From contig NZ_JARJNS010000005.1 in assembly GCF_030143245.1 (NCBI RefSeq), forward strand, positions 412,395 to 476,394: a DNA stretch of 64,000 nucleotides. The letters are read 5' to 3'. The DNA comes from Rhabdaerophilum sp. SD176. Lineage in GTDB: Bacteria; Pseudomonadota; Alphaproteobacteria; Rhizobiales; Beijerinckiaceae. Position numbers and translations under genes: made by a program. Below the pieces are notes generated by a model, which had not been told where the DNA came from, searched no databases, and saw only the letters and a program-made list of their open reading frames with translations. Of this stretch, positions 1 through 8,931 are shown in pieces (position 1 is the first letter of the stretch; each line of letters begins with the position of its first letter).

Positions 1-1686
1 ATGGACGTGCCGATCACGCTCGGGATCTGCCTTGCTCTGGCCATGTCGGTCTTCGAGGTGCTGCGTCATGGCGAGCATGCCTATTTCGACGGCGTGGTCA
101 TGCTGCTTTTCTTCCTGCTGATCGGCCGGACACTGGATCAGGTCATGCAGCGCCGCACGCAGCTTGTGGCGGCCAATCTTGCGGCGCTCCGGGCCGAGCA
201 TGCCACCAAGCGCCTGCCGGACGGCACCTGGCGTGATGTCCCGATCGATATGATCGAACCGGGTGACGTCATCCTTGTCCGGATTGGTGACCGCGTGGCG
301 GCCGATGGCCGGATCGAGGATGGCCGCTCCGATATCGACCAGAGCCTCGTGACGGGCGAGACCGCGCACCGGGCCGTCCAGCCCGGCGATGAAGTCTATG
401 CCGGGACGCAGAATCTCGGCGGTGCCCTCGTTGTCCGCGTGCTCAAGTCGCAGGAAGGCACGTTGCTGGCCGGCGTCGAGCGGCTCCTCGCGCAGGCCGC
501 CCAGACCAAGGGCGCCTATATCCGGCTTGCCGATCGCGCGGCCCGTCTCTACCCGCCCCTCGTCCATTCGGTGGCCCTGCTCACCTTCCTCGGCTGGATG
601 ATGATGGGGATCGGCTGGCATGATGCGCTGATGATCGCCATCACCGTGCTGATCATCACCTGCCCCTGCGCGCTCGGCCTTGCCGTCCCGGCTGTGCAGG
701 TTGTCGCGGCGGGCGCGATGTTCCGCAACGGCATTCTCATCCAGTCCGGCGATGCAATCGAACGGCTGGCCGAAATCGACCGTGTCGTATTCGACAAGAC
801 CGGCACGCTCACCCTTCCGGCTGCGGATATCGCGAACCGGGCGGAAATCCCCGCCGAGGATGTCATGCTGGCCGCGAGGCTCGCGCTGACGAGCCGCCAC
901 CCGCTGGCCGCGGCCATTGCCGTGCAGGACCCGAGTGCGAAGCCGCTCTCCACCGCGCGGGAAGTCCCGGGCGAAGGCGTCAAGGCCTGCCATGCTGGCC
1001 AGGTCGTCCGGCTTGGCAGCCCGGCCTTCTGCGAGGCCATGCCGGAAGCCGAGGCACTGGCCGCCAGGTTCCCCGGCGCTTCCATTGTCGCCTTCCGCCA
1101 TGGCGAACGCCTTGCGCTCTTTGCCATCCGCCAGCCCTACCGCGAGGATGCCGAGACCACCGTCGCCGCCCTCGGTGCCATGAAGCTGCCGGCGGAGATC
1201 ATCTCCGGTGACCGGCCCCGCGCCGTTGCCGAGGCAGCGCGCGATCTCGGCATCGCCAATTGGCGCGGCGGTGCCCTCCCGGGCGACAAGGTCACCTGGC
1301 TCGAGCAGATGAAGCGCTTCGGCGCCCGGCCGCTCATGGTCGGCGACGGGCTCAATGATGCGCCTGCATTGGCGGCAGGCCATGCCTCGATCGCGCCGGC
1401 CTCCGCGAGCCAGCTTGCCCAGACCCAGGCGGATTTCCTGCTGGTCGGGCAGCGTCTCGGCGCGATTGTCCCGGCCATCCGCATCGCCCGCAAGGCGCGC
1501 TGGCTGATGCTCGAAAATCTATGGATCTCGGTGCTCTACAACCTCATCGCGGTGCCAGTGGCCATTCTTGGCTACGCCACGCCGCTGGTGGCCGCCTTGG
1601 CCATGTCGGGTTCGTCGATCATCGTCACGCTGAACGCGCTCCGCGCCGGGCGCATCTCCGGAGACGGCCCGGGAGAACGCCCATGA
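1..1686 (+). CDS. ccoI: Cu+-exporting P1B-type ATPase CcoI/FixI, 5' part outside window
   Basis: This is the C-terminal 561 residues of a heavy-metal P-type ATPase that supplies copper for cbb3 cytochrome oxidase assembly at the inner membrane. Visible motifs in order are the actuator TGE (about 118-120), the membrane CPC metal site (221-223), the phosphorylation motif DKTGT (265-269), the SRHP motif near 299-302 and GDGLND near 447. The N-terminal metal-binding domain and first helices are missing because the reading frame enters from outside the window; full-length relatives are over 700 residues. The CcoI assignment rather than a general copper exporter rests on the immediately following ccoS, which starts in the ATGA overlap at the stop. 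Confidence 0.9.
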   Translation: MDVPITLGICLALAMSVFEVLRHGEHAYFDGVVMLLFFLLIGRTLDQVMQRRTQLVAANLAALRAEHATKRLPDGTWRDVPIDMIEPGDVILVRIGDRVAADGRIEDGRSDIDQSLVTGETAHRAVQPGDEVYAGTQNLGGALVVRVLKSQEGTLLAGVERLLAQAAQTKGAYIRLADRAARLYPPLVHSVALLTFLGWMMMGIGWHDALMIAITVLIITCPCALGLAVPAVQVVAAGAMFRNGILIQSGDAIERLAEIDRVVFDKTGTLTLPAADIANRAEIPAEDVMLAARLALTSRHPLAAAIAVQDPSAKPLSTAREVPGEGVKACHAGQVVRLGSPAFCEAMPEAEALAARFPGASIVAFRHGERLALFAIRQPYREDAETTVAALGAMKLPAEIISGDRPRAVAEAARDLGIANWRGGALPGDKVTWLEQMKRFGARPLMVGDGLNDAPALAAGHASIAPASASQLAQTQADFLLVGQRLGAIVPAIRIARKARWLMLENLWISVLYNLIAVPVAILGYATPLVAALAMSGSSIIVTLNALRAGRISGDGPGERP

Positions 1687-1856
1687 ACATCCTGCTGATC
1701 CTCATTCCCCTGGCCCTGGCACTCGGGGGCCTTGGCCTCGCGGCCTTTCTCTGGTCGCTCTCGAACCGCCAATACGAAGATCTCGACGGTGCCGCCTGGC
1801 GCGCGCTGATGGATGACGACACCACACCCCGCCCGCGTTCGGAGGATGGCCGATGA
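1683..1856 (+). CDS. ccoS: cbb3-type cytochrome oxidase assembly protein CcoS
   Basis: This 57-residue single-pass membrane protein matches the CcoS family, required for cofactor insertion into cbb3 oxidase. A hydrophobic N-terminal helix (MNILLILIPLALALGGLG) is followed by the family-typical stretch FLWSLSNRQYEDLDGAAWR and an acidic tail with DDD. The ATG overlaps the ccoI stop by four bases (ATGA), and its own stop overlaps the hemN start in the same way, so translation of the three genes is probably coupled. The larger in-frame extension upstream lies inside ccoI and is not real. Confidence 0.93.
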   Translation: MNILLILIPLALALGGLGLAAFLWSLSNRQYEDLDGAAWRALMDDDTTPRPRSEDGR

Positions 1857-3211
1857 CCCTCTCCCCCGATACCGTGATGCGTCATGCCTCCCGGGCGGTG
1901 CCACGCTACACCAGCTACCCCACCGCGCCGCATTTCACGCCTGATGTGACGGGGCGGACCTACCAGCGCTGGCTGCTGGACGTGCCGGAGAACGCAACGC
2001 TCTCGCTCTACCTGCATATTCCCTATTGCGACACGCTCTGCTGGTTCTGCGGCTGCCACACCAAGATCACCCGGCAATATGCCCCGATCGAGACCTATCT
2101 CGTCGCGCTTCGCCGCGAGATCGATCTCGTCACCCAGATCCTGCCGGCCAGCACGCGGGTTACGCATATCCACTGGGGCGGCGGCTCGCCGACCATCCTC
2201 GCACCGGATGATATCCGCCGGCTGGCCGACCATGTAGCCGATCGGTTCTCGCTGGCTGCGGATTGTGATTTCGCGGTCGAGGTCGACCCCCGTGGCATGG
2301 ATGACGGGCGCATCAAGGCCCTGCTGGAACGGGGTCTCAGCCGGGTCAGCATCGGCGTGCAGGATTTTGATCCTGCCGTGCAGGCAGCGATCAACCGGTT
2401 CCAGTCTGTCGACGAAACCCGGGCGGTGATCGACCGCTTCCGCGCCGGGGGCATCCGTTCGCTCAATATCGATGCCGTCTATGGCCTGCCGAAGCAGGGT
2501 CTCGCCCAGCTCGAATCCACGCTCGATTCGGTGATGGATTTCCGCCCGGACCGGCTGGCCCTGTTCGGCTATGCCCATGTGCCCTGGGTCAAGCGCCATC
2601 AGGCGATGATCCTCGAATCCGACCTGCCCGGCGTGGTTGACCGTCATGCCCATGCCCTCGCGGCCGGCCAGCGCATCCAGGCTGCAGGCTACCAGGCGAT
2701 CGGCATCGACCATTTCGCCCTGCCGGGCGATTCCCTTGCCGTGGCGCAGCGTGCCGGCCGTCTCCGCCGGAATTTCCAGGGCTACACGGATGATCCGGCC
2801 GATGTGCTGATCGGGCTTGGCGCCTCGGCCATCTCGGCCCTGCCGCAGGGCTATGTCCAGAACGAACCGGCCATGGCGCGTTACCAGCGCGAGGTCGAAA
2901 CCGGGCATCTCGCCGCCATACGCGGCCGCGCGCTCACCGACGAGGATCGGCGCCGCGCCCGCGTCATCGAAAGGCTGATGTGCGACCTGCGCTTCTCGGC
3001 CGCGCATTGCCTCGGCGATGGCGCGCAGGAGGCCGAGGCGCTGATTGCCGTGGCGGACCGGATTGTCCGGGAGGATCGCGACGGCTTCGTCGAGGCGACG
3101 GCTGATGGCTTCGCGATCACGGAGGAGGGACGCCCCTTCACCCGCCTGCTCGCCGCGGAATTCGATGCCTATCTCGCGCAGCGGCCCGGCGGCCACTCGC
3201 TGGCGGTGTAG
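1853..3211 (+). CDS. hemN: Oxygen-independent coproporphyrinogen III oxidase HemN
   Basis: HemN is a cytosolic radical-SAM enzyme that decarboxylates coproporphyrinogen III to protoporphyrinogen IX without oxygen, feeding haem and bacteriochlorophyll synthesis. The 452-residue protein has the usual length, the N-terminal RYTSYPTAPHF signature and the 4Fe-4S motif C59-x3-C63-x2-C66 followed by C68, as in true HemN rather than HemW. It starts in an ATGA overlap with ccoS. Its place behind ccoI-ccoS suggests low-oxygen induction (FNR/FixK type), but that promoter lies upstream of the window. Confidence 0.95.
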   Translation: MTLSPDTVMRHASRAVPRYTSYPTAPHFTPDVTGRTYQRWLLDVPENATLSLYLHIPYCDTLCWFCGCHTKITRQYAPIETYLVALRREIDLVTQILPASTRVTHIHWGGGSPTILAPDDIRRLADHVADRFSLAADCDFAVEVDPRGMDDGRIKALLERGLSRVSIGVQDFDPAVQAAINRFQSVDETRAVIDRFRAGGIRSLNIDAVYGLPKQGLAQLESTLDSVMDFRPDRLALFGYAHVPWVKRHQAMILESDLPGVVDRHAHALAAGQRIQAAGYQAIGIDHFALPGDSLAVAQRAGRLRRNFQGYTDDPADVLIGLGASAISALPQGYVQNEPAMARYQREVETGHLAAIRGRALTDEDRRRARVIERLMCDLRFSAAHCLGDGAQEAEALIAVADRIVREDRDGFVEATADGFAITEEGRPFTRLLAAEFDAYLAQRPGGHSLAV

Positions 3212-3221
3212 AAAGCCGAAA

Positions 3222-3240
3222 TTTCCCGTTATCGGGGAAA
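3222..3240 (+). terminator. Hairpin just after hemN, weak terminator candidate
   Basis: Arms TTTCCC and GGGAAA flank a seven-base loop, beginning 11 bases after the hemN stop. No clear T-tract follows, so a role in intrinsic termination is uncertain. Confidence 0.3.
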
Positions 3241-3256
3241 CGGATTTTCAACGCTG

Positions 3257-3276
3257 ATGCGGACAATTTTCCGCAT
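3257..3276. promoter_or_regulatory. Perfect 7-bp inverted repeat upstream of the EPS genes
   Basis: ATGCGGA and TCCGCAT flank the six bases CAATTT in the leader between hemN and the polysaccharide genes. It could be an operator or an RNA hairpin. It lies about 160 bases before the likely start of the next gene, and no regulator can be assigned. Confidence 0.3.
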
Positions 3277-3433
3277 ATGCGGTCTTGTCCACGATTTCTT
3301 TTCCTTGCCCGCTCTAGATCGTCGCATGGCGGAACGTCCGCCGGCAGGAGAGGTGAGGGATGGGCAGGGTGACCGATCGACGGTCAGGTGGGGGGAGCTC
3401 CATCGGCAGCCGGCCGGCCAGAGGGGAGGCGTC

Positions 3434-4273
3434 ATGCTGACGCCGATCACGCCCGCGCGTGCCGCCGAAGCCGTTTCCCTGCTCGATGAAGGCTTTCCCG
3501 AACGGGGCCAGGCCTTCTGGCAGCGCAGCCTGCAGCAGATCCTCGATTGGCCGGGCAATGCGCTTGCCGGCTATCCGCCGGGCTTTTTCTGGCTCGAGAA
3601 GGAACAGCCCGTTGGCATCCTCCTCACGCCGGCCTCGCCGCGCGGCGGTCCGGAGGGACGGATTGTTGTCAATGTATCGAGCTGGTATCTCCGCCCGGAT
3701 TTCCGCTGGAAGGCGCCGCTCATGTTGCGCGCCGTGTTCCGTGATCCCGGTCCGGTCTTTACGGACCTGACACCGACGCCGGAGGTCCAGGCCATGCTTC
3801 CGGCCTTCGGCTTCCGCCCGGTCAATCCGGGAATCGGCCTTCAGCTGACGCCCCTGCTCGCCCTTCGGCCCGGCGGGGATGTGCGGGTGCGCGCCTGGCA
3901 GCCGGATGACCGCCTCGAAGGGGCCGTGCCGCCGCCGGAACTCATCGCCCGCAACCGGGATCGCGGCTTCATTTCCCTGGTGATTGAACAGGGTGCGGCC
4001 CGCCATCTCTGTGTTTTCCGGCCGTTCCGCTACCGGTCCCTGCCCGCAGCGTTCTCGATCTTCATCGGCAGCCATGCTGCCCTGCCGGCCGCCTGGCCGG
4101 CCCTCGCCCGCCATCTGCTCGCCCGGGGGATTCTCGTTGTCCAGTGCGATGTCCGGGCAGGCGTGCCTCATCCCCTTGCGCTCCGCCGGCGTGGCCTCTG
4201 GTTTGCCAAGGGAGAGACCTTCGACGACCGGACCGATCATCTCGGGTCCGAATTGTGCCTTCTTGATCTCTAG
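3434..4273 (+). CDS. GNAT-like acyltransferase of the EPS locus
   Basis: This 279-residue protein is unassigned in detail but resembles acyl-CoA N-acyltransferase-fold proteins of exopolysaccharide clusters; the segment VVNVSSWYLRPDFRWKAPL resembles the central strand and acyl-CoA-binding helix of that fold. I chose the ATG behind GAGGGGAGGC because the codons further upstream read like untranslated leader. It is followed 12 bases later by an acyl carrier protein gene, so a role in acyl transfer to a sugar or lipid precursor is plausible. Substrate and acceptor are unknown. Confidence 0.6.
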   Translation: MLTPITPARAAEAVSLLDEGFPERGQAFWQRSLQQILDWPGNALAGYPPGFFWLEKEQPVGILLTPASPRGGPEGRIVVNVSSWYLRPDFRWKAPLMLRAVFRDPGPVFTDLTPTPEVQAMLPAFGFRPVNPGIGLQLTPLLALRPGGDVRVRAWQPDDRLEGAVPPPELIARNRDRGFISLVIEQGAARHLCVFRPFRYRSLPAAFSIFIGSHAALPAAWPALARHLLARGILVVQCDVRAGVPHPLALRRRGLWFAKGETFDDRTDHLGSELCLLDL

Positions 4274-4285
4274 GGAGACAATTTT

Positions 4286-4579
4286 ATGCTTGCAGCTTCC
4301 CAGATTGACACACCGGTTGTTCCGGCCGAGTCCATCGACGCCGATCGCGCCCTGCTGGGCGGCTTCCTCCGGCAATTGTCTCCGGCCGCCAAGGCGCTGG
4401 ACCTGAAGGATGACACGCCCCTTCTTTCCTCGGGGATCCTCGATTCCCTCGGAATCCTGCAGCTGATGTCCTTCCTCGGCGAGGAACTGGGCATCGAGAT
4501 CGCGGATGACGATTTCACCCTCGACAATTTCGAGACGGTCGGCGCGCTCATGGCGTTCATCCGCCGGCGAAAGGGCTGA
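4286..4579 (+). CDS. Acyl carrier protein, EPS/exosortase-associated
   Basis: The 97-residue protein is a phosphopantetheine-binding carrier: the motif GILDSLG places the modified serine at about residue 54, followed by the helix LMSFLGEELGIEI. It is not the fatty-acid-synthase AcpP, which is shorter and lies with fab genes. It sits between an acyltransferase-like gene and an AMP-forming ligase, so the ligase probably charges it. The same carrier-ligase-decarboxylase trio is known from exosortase-A-linked polysaccharide loci. Confidence 0.88.
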   Translation: MLAASQIDTPVVPAESIDADRALLGGFLRQLSPAAKALDLKDDTPLLSSGILDSLGILQLMSFLGEELGIEIADDDFTLDNFETVGALMAFIRRRKG

Positions 4580-4585
4580 TCCGCC

Positions 4586-6100
4586 ATGAGCGCAGTCCTC
4601 CTGCACCAGCTTCTGGATCTGCCGAAGCCCGATGCCGGACGCCCGGCTATCATCGATGGCGATCGGCACTGGTCGTTCCGGCAGTTTGCCGCCGAGGTCG
4701 AACGGCTGGCCGCGGCGATCCGCGCCGCGGGCGCCGGACGTGGCGATCGCGTTGCGATCCTGCTGCCCAAATGCCTGGAGGAATGCGCGGCCATCTTTGC
4801 CGCAAGCCGGGCCGATACGGTGTTCGTCCCGATCAACCCCGTGCTCAAGCCACAGCAGATCCGGCATATCCTGGTTGATAGCGGCGCACGGGTGCTGATC
4901 GCCGGGCCGAAGCAGCGCGAGACGCTGGCCGAGGCCTTCGAGAACATCCCGGATCTCGCCGTTCTCGATCCCGCCGCCGAAGCGCCCGCGCAGGCGCCGC
5001 TGCCGGCCGCCCGCAATATCGGTCAGGATCTCGCGGCCATTCTCTACACGTCCGGTTCGACCGGCGCGCCCAAGGGCGTCATGCTGAGTCATTCCAACCT
5101 GATCGCCGGCACCCGGATCGTCCGGACGTACCTGTCGATCACCGGGGAGGACCGGATCCTCTCGATCCTGCCCTTCAGCTTCGATTATGGCCTGAACCAG
5201 CTGCTGACGGTGGTGGAGCAGGGCGCCACGATCGTGCTGTTCACCTTCCAGATGGGTGACCAGATCGTCCGGGAGCTGGCCCGGCACGAGATTACCGGCC
5301 TGGCGGGCGTGCCCACGATCTGGGCCATCCTGACCAAGGCGGCGCCGAGCCTCGCCCGGACCAGCCTGCCGCATCTGCGCTACATCACGAATTCCGGCGG
5401 TGCCGTTCCGGAAGCGACGGTGCGACGGCTGCGGGAGATTCTCCCGGAAACGCGCATCTTCCTGATGTACGGGCTGACAGAGGCCTTCCGCTCGACTTTT
5501 CTTCCGCCCTCCGAGGTGGATCGCCGGCCGACCTCGATCGGACGGGCCATCCCTGAATGCGAGGTTTTCCCGCTGACGGCGGATGGCCGTCGCGCCCGGC
5601 CCGGCGAACCGGGAATCCTTGTCCATCGCGGTCCCACCGTCTCGCTCGGCTATTGGCGCCGCCCGGATGAGACCGCGCGCGTCCTCCGCCCGAACCCGCT
5701 GCGTGAGCCCGTCGAAGGCGGCGAGATTGTCTGCTGGTCCGGCGACCTTGTTTATGAGGACGAGGACGGGTTTCTCTATTTCGTGGGCCGGCAGGACGCG
5801 ATGATCAAATCAGCCGGCTACCGGATCAGCCCGACCGAGGTCGAGGATGCGCTGATGCTCTCGGGCGCGTTCCGGCAGGTCGCCGCGATCGGCGTGCCGG
5901 ATGAATGGCTCGGCCAGCGCCTCCATGCGGTTGCCGTCGGCCAGCAGGATGGGGTCGATACCGACGCTGTCCTGAAGCAGGTCGCCGAACGGCTGCCCCC
6001 GCACATGGTTCCGGCGAGGATCGAGCTTGTCCCCGAATTGCCGGTCACGCCGAATGGCAAGGTGGATTACAAGCGGCTGGTTGCGGAGCGGGCGGCATGA
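4586..6100 (+). CDS. AMP-forming acyl-CoA/ACP ligase, exosortase A-associated type
   Basis: This 504-residue ANL-superfamily adenylating enzyme has the phosphate-binding loop LYTSGSTGAPKG near 153-164, the MYGLTEAF motif, the SGDLVYEDEDGFLYFVGR hinge and a C-terminal K in NGKVDYKRL that would complete adenylation. The order carrier protein, ligase, PLP decarboxylase matches the ligase_PEP_1 type of exosortase-A clusters. It likely activates a carboxylic acid and loads it on the carrier 6 bases upstream. Its stop overlaps the next start (ATGA). The true substrate is not deducible from sequence. Confidence 0.82.
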   Translation: MSAVLLHQLLDLPKPDAGRPAIIDGDRHWSFRQFAAEVERLAAAIRAAGAGRGDRVAILLPKCLEECAAIFAASRADTVFVPINPVLKPQQIRHILVDSGARVLIAGPKQRETLAEAFENIPDLAVLDPAAEAPAQAPLPAARNIGQDLAAILYTSGSTGAPKGVMLSHSNLIAGTRIVRTYLSITGEDRILSILPFSFDYGLNQLLTVVEQGATIVLFTFQMGDQIVRELARHEITGLAGVPTIWAILTKAAPSLARTSLPHLRYITNSGGAVPEATVRRLREILPETRIFLMYGLTEAFRSTFLPPSEVDRRPTSIGRAIPECEVFPLTADGRRARPGEPGILVHRGPTVSLGYWRRPDETARVLRPNPLREPVEGGEIVCWSGDLVYEDEDGFLYFVGRQDAMIKSAGYRISPTEVEDALMLSGAFRQVAAIGVPDEWLGQRLHAVAVGQQDGVDTDAVLKQVAERLPPHMVPARIELVPELPVTPNGKVDYKRLVAERAA

Positions 6101-7458
6101 ACGATCTCTCTCTCACGGTTCCGCCTCTTGCGGCGGCTCTCATTGCCGAGAATTTCAGGGCGGGAACCGACGGGCTCGAGATCGGGGGGCTGCCGGTCCG
6201 CAGCCTCGTCTCGCGCTATGGCTCGCCCCTCTATCTCTATGACGCGGCGATTCTCCGCCGCCGCTACCGGGCGCTGGCCGCCACGCTTGAAGGATTTGCC
6301 TCGGTCTATTTCTCGATCAAGGCCAACCCCAATCCCGGCATTGCCCGCGTTCTTGTCGAGGAAGGGGCTGGCCTTGAAATCGCCTCCGGCGCAGAGTTCA
6401 TTCTCGCGCGTCAGGCCGGCTGCGCTCCGGAGCATGTCCTCTTCGCCGGACCGGGCAAGGGGCGCGAGGAGATCGATCTCGTCCTCGCCGCCGGCATCGG
6501 CGAGGTGCATCTCGAAGGCTTCGACGATATTGCCCTTGTCGGCACTCGGGCCGCCGCGCTCGGGCGCATCCAGCCTGTTTCGCTCCGCATCAATCCCGGC
6601 GCGCAGGCGCAGGGCGGGGCGATGCGCATGGGCGGCAAGCCCTCCGCCTTCGGGATTGACGAGGAGCAGATGGCCGAGGCAGTCGCCGCGCTGAAGCAAC
6701 AACCAGCGCTGAAACTCACCGGCATCCATCTCTTCGCCGGAACGCAGATCCTCGATGCCGGCGTTCTGCTGGATCAGTGGCGCTACGGGCTTGAACTGGC
6801 TGCGCGCCTCGCCGGGCTGGCCGGCCATGCCTTGACCTCGATCGACCTCGGCGGCGGCCTCGGCATTCCTTATCATGCGGGCGATGCCACGCTGGATCTC
6901 GCCGCGATCCGGTCCGGCCTGCCGGCTTTGCGCGCCGCTCTGGAGGCCGATCCGCGCCTTCGGGAAGCCCGGCTGCTGGTGGAGCCCGGCCGATGGCTGG
7001 CCGGTCCGGCAGGGCTCTATGTCGGCGCCCTCCGGGCCGTCAAACAATCCCGCGGGCAGCGCTTCCTGATCAGCGATGGGGGCATGCATCACCATCTCGC
7101 GGCATCCGGCAATCTCGGCCAGGTGATCAAGCGGGATTATCCGATCGTCGCGCCGGACCGGCTGACGGCGCCGTTGCTGGCTGACACGCAACTGGTCGGG
7201 CCGCTCTGCACGCCACTGGACACGCTCGGCCGGCAGACGGCCCTGCCGGAACTTGCGGCGGGCGATCTCGTGGCGGTCCTCCAGTCGGGCGCCTATGGCC
7301 TCTCCGCCAGTCCGGTCGGGTTCCTCTCGCATCCGATGCCGGCGGAAGTGCTGGTCGAGAACGGCAGGTCCGAGGTGATCCGGCCTGCCGGCACGTTCCA
7401 GGCCCCGCTGGTCAATGCCCGGGGCGAAGGATCATTCTGGGCCGCTGCGGCGGAATGA
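6097..7458 (+). CDS. PLP-dependent decarboxylase, exosortase A-associated type
   Basis: The 453-residue protein belongs to the alanine-racemase-fold group of decarboxylases (diaminopimelate/ornithine type). The PLP lysine lies in FSIKANPNPG near residue 75, and the barrel carries SLRINPG, the HLFAGTQI segment and the glycine-rich phosphate loop SIDLGGGLGIPY. Diaminopimelate decarboxylase is possible by fold, but the ATGA overlap with an exosortase-type ligase and carrier points to the dCO2ase_PEP1 group, presumably making an amine from an amino acid for the polysaccharide or lipid product. The start is set by that overlap; the in-frame extension upstream lies inside the ligase gene. Confidence 0.8.
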   Translation: MNDLSLTVPPLAAALIAENFRAGTDGLEIGGLPVRSLVSRYGSPLYLYDAAILRRRYRALAATLEGFASVYFSIKANPNPGIARVLVEEGAGLEIASGAEFILARQAGCAPEHVLFAGPGKGREEIDLVLAAGIGEVHLEGFDDIALVGTRAAALGRIQPVSLRINPGAQAQGGAMRMGGKPSAFGIDEEQMAEAVAALKQQPALKLTGIHLFAGTQILDAGVLLDQWRYGLELAARLAGLAGHALTSIDLGGGLGIPYHAGDATLDLAAIRSGLPALRAALEADPRLREARLLVEPGRWLAGPAGLYVGALRAVKQSRGQRFLISDGGMHHHLAASGNLGQVIKRDYPIVAPDRLTAPLLADTQLVGPLCTPLDTLGRQTALPELAAGDLVAVLQSGAYGLSASPVGFLSHPMPAEVLVENGRSEVIRPAGTFQAPLVNARGEGSFWAAAAE

Positions 7459-7461
7459 AGC

Positions 7462-7480
7462 CTGCCCGGCACGCGGGCAG
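7462..7480. terminator. Hairpin between convergent EPS operons
   Basis: CTGCCCG and CGGGCAG flank the loop GCACG in the 24-base gap between two convergent genes. It probably stops transcription from both sides. There is no long T-tract, so the call is modest. Confidence 0.45.
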
Positions 7481-7482
7481 CT

Positions 7483-8931
7483 TCAGGCTCGGCTCAGCCG
7501 CCAGGCACGCACGGCCCTGACGAGATCCCCGCCGAACAGGATGAGGATGGCCACTCCGTAGACCGCCATGCCGAAGGCCACGGCGGCGAGGATAGACCAC
7601 CAATCCGCCGCCATTGTCAGGCCGACGCCCGGCAGTGCCTTGAGCGCAAGCCACATGATGGCCGTGGCGAGGGCGATCTTCGCATAGAAGGCCAGCGGCG
7701 CATGCAGGCCAAAACGCCGGTTGAGATAGGCATAATCGGCCAGGGCGATAACGAGGGCTGCGAGAGCGGCGCCGATGACCGCGCCCGTCAGACCGCCGAA
7801 AAACAGCCCGATGGCTGAACCGAGGATGGTCAGCACCGCCTCGATGCCCTCAAGGACCACCATCGGCCGCGGGGCCTCGAACAGAAGATACATCTGGTCC
7901 CAGCCATGCATGCGCAGGTTGCGGATGGCTGCGCAGATCAGCGCCCAGGGGAGCAGGTCGATCGTTGCGGCCCGGTAATCAGTTGCAACAAGGAGCGTCA
8001 CGAACGGATCGGCAATCGCGATGACGCCGGCGGTAGAGGGGGCGATGAGCCCGAGCAGCAGCGCGGAATTCGTTGATAACTGGCGGCGGGCTGCATCGGG
8101 GTCGCCCCGATCCATCTCGCGGACCGCAAGAGGATAGGCGGCGGCCGTGACAACCATGGCCGCCATGGCCGCAAGCCGGATGGCCAGCCCCCATCCGACC
8201 GAGAGCAGGCCAAGCGCGGTTGATCCGGCCCCGTACTGCACGACGAACCGGATCCCATGCGCCGCGAACCAGCCGAACAGGTTCGACACGACGACCGGCA
8301 CGCCGAAGGAAAGGGCGGCCTTCAGAATGCCGTGGTCGATCCGCCCCGGCCGTGCGAGCGCCCCCATCCTCAGGGCGACGAGGAACGCGATGACGCCGTG
8401 CATCAGCGCGAAATCGAGGAGCACCCGGGCCGGATTGGCACCGAGCCATCCCATCAGCAGCAGGGTCAGCAGAAGGCTGGCCAGGGGGGCGCCGATCTGG
8501 AGCAGCGAATAGTCGAGAATTCGTGCCTCGCGGCGCGTCTTCTCGCTGAGGAAGGTGAGATAGCTCCGGCTGACCACATAGAGGCAGGCGCCAACAATGA
8601 AGGCCGGCGAGGGTTTCGTTGCGCTCACCGCCACGAGGATCAGCGTGGCGACAACCTGCAAGCCGGCCGTGGCGAGGATGATCGCCGATTCCGTACCGGC
8701 AAGATCCCGCCGGTCACCGTCGGCACCGAACTGGCCGGCATAACGCAGGAAATAGGTTGTCCACCACGACAGGCAGATCTGGAAGATCAGTTCCTGGCTG
8801 GCAAAGATCAGCATCGTCAGGCCGTAATCGGCCGCCGCGAGGTAATGCGTCAGGATGATCGCCGTCGCGAATTGCGTCAGCGGGCTGAGGATCTGCGCGG
8901 GAAAATAGGCCAGGGTCTGGCGGATCAGCAT
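7483..8931 (-). CDS. Wzx-like polysaccharide flippase (MOP/PST family)
   Basis: The 482-residue protein is almost wholly hydrophobic, with a dozen or more predicted membrane segments, and begins MLIRQTLAYFPAQILSPL, typical of lipid-linked oligosaccharide exporters. It would move undecaprenyl-linked repeat units to the periplasm. The longer frame upstream lies within the neighbouring polymerase gene, so I use the ATG at 8931, which overlaps that gene's end by seven bases. It is the last gene of a minus-strand operon with a polymerase/ligase and a GumC-type chain-length protein. Confidence 0.82.
   Translation of the reverse strand: MLIRQTLAYFPAQILSPLTQFATAIILTHYLAAADYGLTMLIFASQELIFQICLSWWTTYFLRYAGQFGADGDRRDLAGTESAIILATAGLQVVATLILVAVSATKPSPAFIVGACLYVVSRSYLTFLSEKTRREARILDYSLLQIGAPLASLLLTLLLMGWLGANPARVLLDFALMHGVIAFLVALRMGALARPGRIDHGILKAALSFGVPVVVSNLFGWFAAHGIRFVVQYGAGSTALGLLSVGWGLAIRLAAMAAMVVTAAAYPLAVREMDRGDPDAARRQLSTNSALLLGLIAPSTAGVIAIADPFVTLLVATDYRAATIDLLPWALICAAIRNLRMHGWDQMYLLFEAPRPMVVLEGIEAVLTILGSAIGLFFGGLTGAVIGAALAALVIALADYAYLNRRFGLHAPLAFYAKIALATAIMWLALKALPGVGLTMAADWWSILAAVAFGMAVYGVAILILFGGDLVRAVRAWRLSRA

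Noticed and set aside
1625..3196. 523-codon open frame on the minus strand
   Set aside because: It is antisense to ccoI, ccoS and hemN, all with clear motifs.
3314..5626. 770-codon open frame on the minus strand
   Set aside because: It is antisense to the acyltransferase-like, ACP and ligase genes, has no family-like sequence and is biased by high GC.
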